Shown here in pieces: positions 5,872-9,581 of a stretch of 9,581 nt of DNA (its first letter is position 1; each line of letters opens with the position of its first letter). This DNA is from Oceanihabitans sp. GTDB lineage: Bacteria; Bacteroidota; Bacteroidia; Flavobacteriales; Flavobacteriaceae. The notes under the pieces are model-generated. The model was not told the origin of the DNA. It saw only the letters and a list, made by a program, of their open reading frames with translations, and searched no databases. The DNA lies in assembly GCA_018067265.1 (NCBI GenBank), contig JAGPUY010000254.1:1-9581 (forward strand). Reading direction: 5' to 3'. The position numbers were made by a program, and so were the translations under genes.

Positions 5872-8298
5872 ATGAAAGCATCTAAAATGACAACAAATCC
5901 AGAGGTAATAGAAGACATTTCTTTTAACGATTTTAAAACGGAAGTTTTAAAAGACTACACCATTGCTGTAACTTCCAGAGAGTGCAGTTTATTAGGTCGT
6001 CGGGAAGTACTTACGGGAAAAGCGAAATTTGGAATTTTTGGTGATGGTAAAGAAATACCGCAACTTGCTTGGGCTAAAGCTTTTAAAAATGGAGATTTCA
6101 GATCTGGTTACTACCGAGATCAAACCTTTATGATGGCAATTGGTGAATTAACCATCCAGCAATTTTTTGCAGGTTTATATGCACATACTGATATTAAACA
6201 CGATCCAATGTCTGCTGGAAGACAAATGGGAGGACATTTTGCAACCCATAGTTTAGACGAAAACGGAAATTGGAACAATCTTACAAAACAAAAAAATTCT
6301 AGTGCAGATATTTCACCTACTGCAGGACAAATGCCTCGTTTACTAGGTTTAGCACAAGCTTCTAAAATTTATAGAAATGTAGATGGAATAGATACTACTA
6401 ATTTTTCGGATGAAGGAAATGAAGTTGCTTGGGGAACTATTGGTAATGCAAGTACCAGCGAAGGTTTGTTTTTTGAAACTATAAATGCAGCCGGCGTTTT
6501 ACAAGTACCAATGGTAATGAGTGTTTGGGATGATGAATACGGAATTTCGGTACACGCAAGACACCAAACAACCAAAGAAAATATCTCTGAAATATTAAAA
6601 GGATTTCAGCGTGAAAAAGGCACTAACGGTTACGAAATTTTAAGAGTAAAAGGATGGGATTATCCTGCTTTAGTAGATACCTACCAAAAAGCGGCTCAAA
6701 TTGCAAGAACGAAACATGTTCCTGTTTTAATTCACGTAAATGAATTAACACAACCGCAAGGACATTCTACTTCGGGATCGCATGAGCGTTATAAAGACAC
6801 CGATCGCCTGAATTGGGAAGCAGATAATGACTGTAACCTTAAAATGCGCGAATGGTTAATTACTAATAACTTTGCGACTAAAGAAGAACTTAGAACCATA
6901 GAAAAAAACATAAAAAAGGAAGTCCGTGAAGGTAAAAAAGCTGCCTGGATCGCTTACAATAATCCTATTATTCAAGAACGTACTGAACTTATTGTACTTT
7001 TAGAAAACCTGTCTAAATCCAGTGCTAACAAAGCTTTTATCACGAAACTTACCAATGACTTAATTGCAATTGTAGAGCCTATTAGAAAAGATAGTCTTTC
7101 TGCTGCAAGAAAAGCGTTACGTTATGTACTTAATGAAACTTCTTCAGAAAAAACACAAGTTTCTAACTGGATAAACACATATATAGATAAAATACAACCC
7201 AAATACAGTTCGCATTTACATAGTGAATCTAAACTTTCTGCTTTACAAGTAAAAGAGGTAAAACCTACCTATAACGACGATGCTAAGTTAGTAGACGGAC
7301 GATTAGTAATTCGAGATAATTTTGACGCCCTTTTTACCAAATACCCAGAAGTTTTAGTTTTTGGTGAAGATGCAGGACATATTGGCGATGTAAACCAAGG
7401 TCTGGAAGGAATGCAAGCAAAATATGGAGATTTACGTGTTTCGGATGTTGGAATTCGTGAAGCAACCATTTTAGGTCAAGGAATTGGTATGGCAATGCGT
7501 GGTTTAAGACCAATTGCCGAAATACAATACCTAGATTATATTTTATACGCTTTACAAATAATGAGTGATGATTTAGCAACACTGCATTACAGAACTAAAG
7601 GTCGCCAAAAAGCACCATTAATTATTCGTACTCGTGGACACAGACTAGAAGGTATTTGGCATTCTGGTTCGCAAATGGGTGGTATTATTAATCTGGTTCG
7701 CGGTATCCATGTTTTAGTACCAAGAAACATGACTAAAGCTGCTGGTTTTTACAATACCTTGTTAGAAAGTGATGAACCTGCTTTAATAATAGAATGCCTA
7801 AATGGGTATAGACTAAAAGAAAAAATGCCAAATAATATTGGTGCATTCAAAACACCTTTAGGTGTTGTAGAAACGGTTAAAGAAGGAAGTGATATCACTC
7901 TAGTTTCTTATGGTTCTACATTAAACATGGTAGTGCAAGCTGCAAAAGAATTAATAGAAGTTGGTATTGATGCCGAAGTGATAGATATTCAATCCTTATT
8001 ACCTTTTGATCTGAATCATGATATTGTAAAAAGTATAGCCAAAACAAATCGTTTAATGGTTATAGATGAAGATGTTCCTGGAGGAGCTTCTGCTTATATT
8101 TTAAACGAAATATTAAACACACAAAATGCATATGAGCATTTAGATAGTAAACCACAAACCTTAACTGCAAAAAGTCATCGTCCTGCTTATGGTACAGATG
8201 GTGATTATTTTTCTAAACCATCTCTAGAAGATATTTTTGAAGCTGTCTATAAAGTAATGCATGAGGTTAATCCTAATGATTTTCCAAAATTGAGATAA
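5872..8298 (+). CDS. Fused E1alpha/E1beta thiamine-diphosphate 2-oxoacid dehydrogenase component
   Basis: 808 residues, cytosolic. It would decarboxylate a 2-oxoacid on thiamine diphosphate and pass the acyl group to a lipoyl E2 (pyruvate or branched-chain type; substrate not readable). E1alpha half, residues about 40-320: cofactor loop GNASTSEG (191-198), WDDEYGIS (219-226) and GHSTSG with His298. A helical linker, about 325-460, joins the E1beta half (about 470-795): GED with activating Glu499, the SDVGIREATILGQGIGMA region (524-541), RGHRLEGIWHSG with His597, and transketolase C-terminal VPGGAS (735-740). The usual GDG...NN metal-site residues read GNA...DD (Asn192, Asp221), a reciprocal swap. 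It is longer than typical fused E1 proteins (about 660-700) because of the linker. No E2 or E3 gene is adjacent, so partners must be encoded elsewhere. ATG 5872 sits at the predicted transcription start; Met6 (5887), preceded by CTAAA, may be the real start. Its own promoter and terminator suggest a single-gene transcript. Confidence 0.93.
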   Translation: MKASKMTTNPEVIEDISFNDFKTEVLKDYTIAVTSRECSLLGRREVLTGKAKFGIFGDGKEIPQLAWAKAFKNGDFRSGYYRDQTFMMAIGELTIQQFFAGLYAHTDIKHDPMSAGRQMGGHFATHSLDENGNWNNLTKQKNSSADISPTAGQMPRLLGLAQASKIYRNVDGIDTTNFSDEGNEVAWGTIGNASTSEGLFFETINAAGVLQVPMVMSVWDDEYGISVHARHQTTKENISEILKGFQREKGTNGYEILRVKGWDYPALVDTYQKAAQIARTKHVPVLIHVNELTQPQGHSTSGSHERYKDTDRLNWEADNDCNLKMREWLITNNFATKEELRTIEKNIKKEVREGKKAAWIAYNNPIIQERTELIVLLENLSKSSANKAFITKLTNDLIAIVEPIRKDSLSAARKALRYVLNETSSEKTQVSNWINTYIDKIQPKYSSHLHSESKLSALQVKEVKPTYNDDAKLVDGRLVIRDNFDALFTKYPEVLVFGEDAGHIGDVNQGLEGMQAKYGDLRVSDVGIREATILGQGIGMAMRGLRPIAEIQYLDYILYALQIMSDDLATLHYRTKGRQKAPLIIRTRGHRLEGIWHSGSQMGGIINLVRGIHVLVPRNMTKAAGFYNTLLESDEPALIIECLNGYRLKEKMPNNIGAFKTPLGVVETVKEGSDITLVSYGSTLNMVVQAAKELIEVGIDAEVIDIQSLLPFDLNHDIVKSIAKTNRLMVIDEDVPGGASAYILNEILNTQNAYEHLDSKPQTLTAKSHRPAYGTDGDYFSKPSLEDIFEAVYKVMHEVNPNDFPKLR

Positions 8299-8322
8299 CT
8301 TCATCTTTTCAAATCAATTAAC

Positions 8323-8355
8323 AAACCTTTCAATATTTCTTGGAAGGTTTTTTTT
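8323..8355 (+). terminator. Intrinsic terminator of the dehydrogenase gene
   Basis: AAACCTTTC (8323-8331) pairs with GGAAGGTTT (8342-8350) over 9 bp with one G-U pair and a 10-base loop. The T-run 8348-8355 directly follows and overlaps the 3' arm. It begins 25 bases after the stop codon. The A-rich 5' flank is too short for a strong terminator on the other strand, and the next gene points the same way. Confidence 0.85.
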
Positions 8356-8385
8356 ATATTTATAGGAAATCAATCGGAAGAACAC

Positions 8386-9581
8386 ATGCTAACCAAAACA
8401 GATAAAGAACAACTTCGCGGAACCATTTTTAGACACATAGATGGTATAGCAACAGCTACAACCGCTTTTGCGCTTTATAAAAAAGGAGTTTTTGATTTTT
8501 TACTGAAGAGCAAAAAAGTTACTATTGAAGAAATCACTTCTCATTTTGAAGCAAATGAAGGCTATCTAAACATTGCATTACGCGTTTTGGCTTCCCAAGG
8601 CTGGTTGGTACAACATATAGATAATGCCCCCAATAAAGTTACCTATCAAATAAATGAAAATAGCGAAGAAGCTTTTAAACTAGCTCCTTTATATGAAGAT
8701 GCGGTAAAGCTGCTCTCCTATTCGGTTACATTCCCAGAAAAACATATTGGTGCAGATGCTTTTATCGCTTTAGAACGTGTTTTTAAAAAGTATCAAAATA
8801 ACTTCGGTTTACAAGCAGAAAGCGAAATAGAACAACAAGTTTTAAAGCATATTGAAGGTTGTATCGTTGCTCCTATCATTGTAATGTTAGGTGTAAATGG
8901 TTTGTTTCATAAATACTTTATGGAAGCTTCCTTTACCGCGGAAGAATATCATAAAGATCCAGAAAGCTTTAAAAAAATATTAGATTTCTTTTCGCATTTA
9001 GGTTGGTTTACTAAAAAGAAAAACACCTATCAATTTACAGATCAAGGGCTATTTTTTGCAAAACGAGCAAGCGCATATGGCGTAACCGTTTCTTATCTAC
9101 CCACTTTTTTACAATTAGACGAATTACTTTTTGGTAATCCTTTAGTGTTAAAAACAAGTACACCAGACGAAACAGAAAAACATGTACACCGAGAAATGAA
9201 TGTTTGGGGAAGTGGTGGTGCCCATTCTACCTACTTTAAAGTAATAGACCAAGTAATTATTAAACTCTTTAACAAACCTATTGACGAACAACCAAAAGGT
9301 ATTCTAGATATGGGTTGTGGTAATGGTGCTTTTATAAATCATATTTTTGATGTCATTGAACACCAAACGTTACGTGGTAAACTGCTTGAAGAGCATCCAT
9401 TATTATTGGTTGGGGCAGATTTTAATCCGGCAGCATTAAAAGTAACTAGAGCTAATTTAATTAAAGCTGATATTTGGGCAAAAGTAATTTGGGGCGATAT
9501 AGGTAGACCAGATTTATTAGCAAAAGACCTGAAAGAAGATTATAATATTGAACTTAAAGATTTACTGAATGTGCGTACATT
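8386..9581 (+). CDS. SAM-dependent methyltransferase, AprA-related type (3' truncated)
   Basis: Open from ATG 8386 to the window edge, 398 codons plus two bases with no stop. GGAAG (8376-8380) precedes the start by 5 bases. Two similar winged-helix-like segments come first: residues about 20-95 (ATTAFALYKKGVFDFL...LRVLASQGWLV) and about 155-232 (CIVAPIIVMLGVNGLFHKYF...FFSHLGWFTKKKNTYQFTDQG), as in dimerising O-methyltransferases. The class I methyltransferase core follows: motif I ILDMGCGNGAF (306-316), acidic residue Asp345 in VGADFNPAAL for the SAM ribose, and WGDIGRP with Asp371. The overall arrangement and the LLNVRT end recall AprA-related methyltransferases, relatives of the polyketide-synthase loading methyltransferase of apratoxin; this is from memory and moderately sure. 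Substrate unknown; a natural-product or lipid cluster downstream would fit. No strong promoter is visible; TATATTTA (8355-8362) matches 7 of 8 -7 positions but lacks a well-spaced TTG. Confidence 0.8.
   Translation, partial: MLTKTDKEQLRGTIFRHIDGIATATTAFALYKKGVFDFLLKSKKVTIEEITSHFEANEGYLNIALRVLASQGWLVQHIDNAPNKVTYQINENSEEAFKLAPLYEDAVKLLSYSVTFPEKHIGADAFIALERVFKKYQNNFGLQAESEIEQQVLKHIEGCIVAPIIVMLGVNGLFHKYFMEASFTAEEYHKDPESFKKILDFFSHLGWFTKKKNTYQFTDQGLFFAKRASAYGVTVSYLPTFLQLDELLFGNPLVLKTSTPDETEKHVHREMNVWGSGGAHSTYFKVIDQVIIKLFNKPIDEQPKGILDMGCGNGAFINHIFDVIEHQTLRGKLLEEHPLLLVGADFNPAALKVTRANLIKADIWAKVIWGDIGRPDLLAKDLKEDYNIELKDLLNVRT

Noticed and set aside
1..9581. Mobile element, CRISPR array or defence island
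   Set aside because: No transposase or integrase, no regularly spaced repeats, no attachment-like duplications, and composition looks even across the window.

Overview
The window looks like ordinary chromosome from an AT-rich marine-type member of the Bacteroidota, most likely the family Flavobacteriaceae. Three things point there: strongly AT-rich coding and spacer DNA, two good matches to the Bacteroidota promoter pattern (TTG, about 19-20 bases, TAnnTTTG), and proteins that read like flavobacterial versions of their families. The species is not determined. I see no insertion sequence, integrase, CRISPR array, tRNA or rRNA.

Layout, all genes on the + strand. Bases 1-1290 are the 3' part of uvrA (nucleotide excision repair). 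A promoter-like site directly after it serves a LOG/TIGR00730-family phosphoribohydrolase (1386-2075). After a 50-base gap containing a 7-bp hairpin comes a short exported protein of unknown function (2126-2662). Its stop codon overlaps the TTG start of a 944-residue exported protein (2659-5493). That protein combines an M1-peptidase-like domain lacking the zinc-site residues with a probable outer-membrane beta-barrel. A 378-base AT-rich spacer follows, with a possible terminator at its left and a promoter at its right end. Next is an 808-residue fused E1alpha/E1beta 2-oxoacid dehydrogenase (5872-8298), closed by a clear intrinsic terminator. The last gene (8386 to the window end, 3' truncated) is a methyltransferase with a duplicated winged-helix-like N-terminal region, resembling the AprA-related family.

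The genes do not form one pathway: DNA repair, nucleotide salvage, envelope, oxoacid oxidation and methyl transfer lie side by side. The only tight functional pair is the small exported protein with the pseudopeptidase-barrel protein, which share a 4-base overlap, presumably a transcript, and matching signal-peptide starts. That pair is the best candidate for something undescribed. Two perfect hairpins flank the start codon of its first gene. The dehydrogenase shows a reciprocal Asp/Asn swap at the cofactor metal site and a promoter so close to the first ATG that its annotated start is doubtful.
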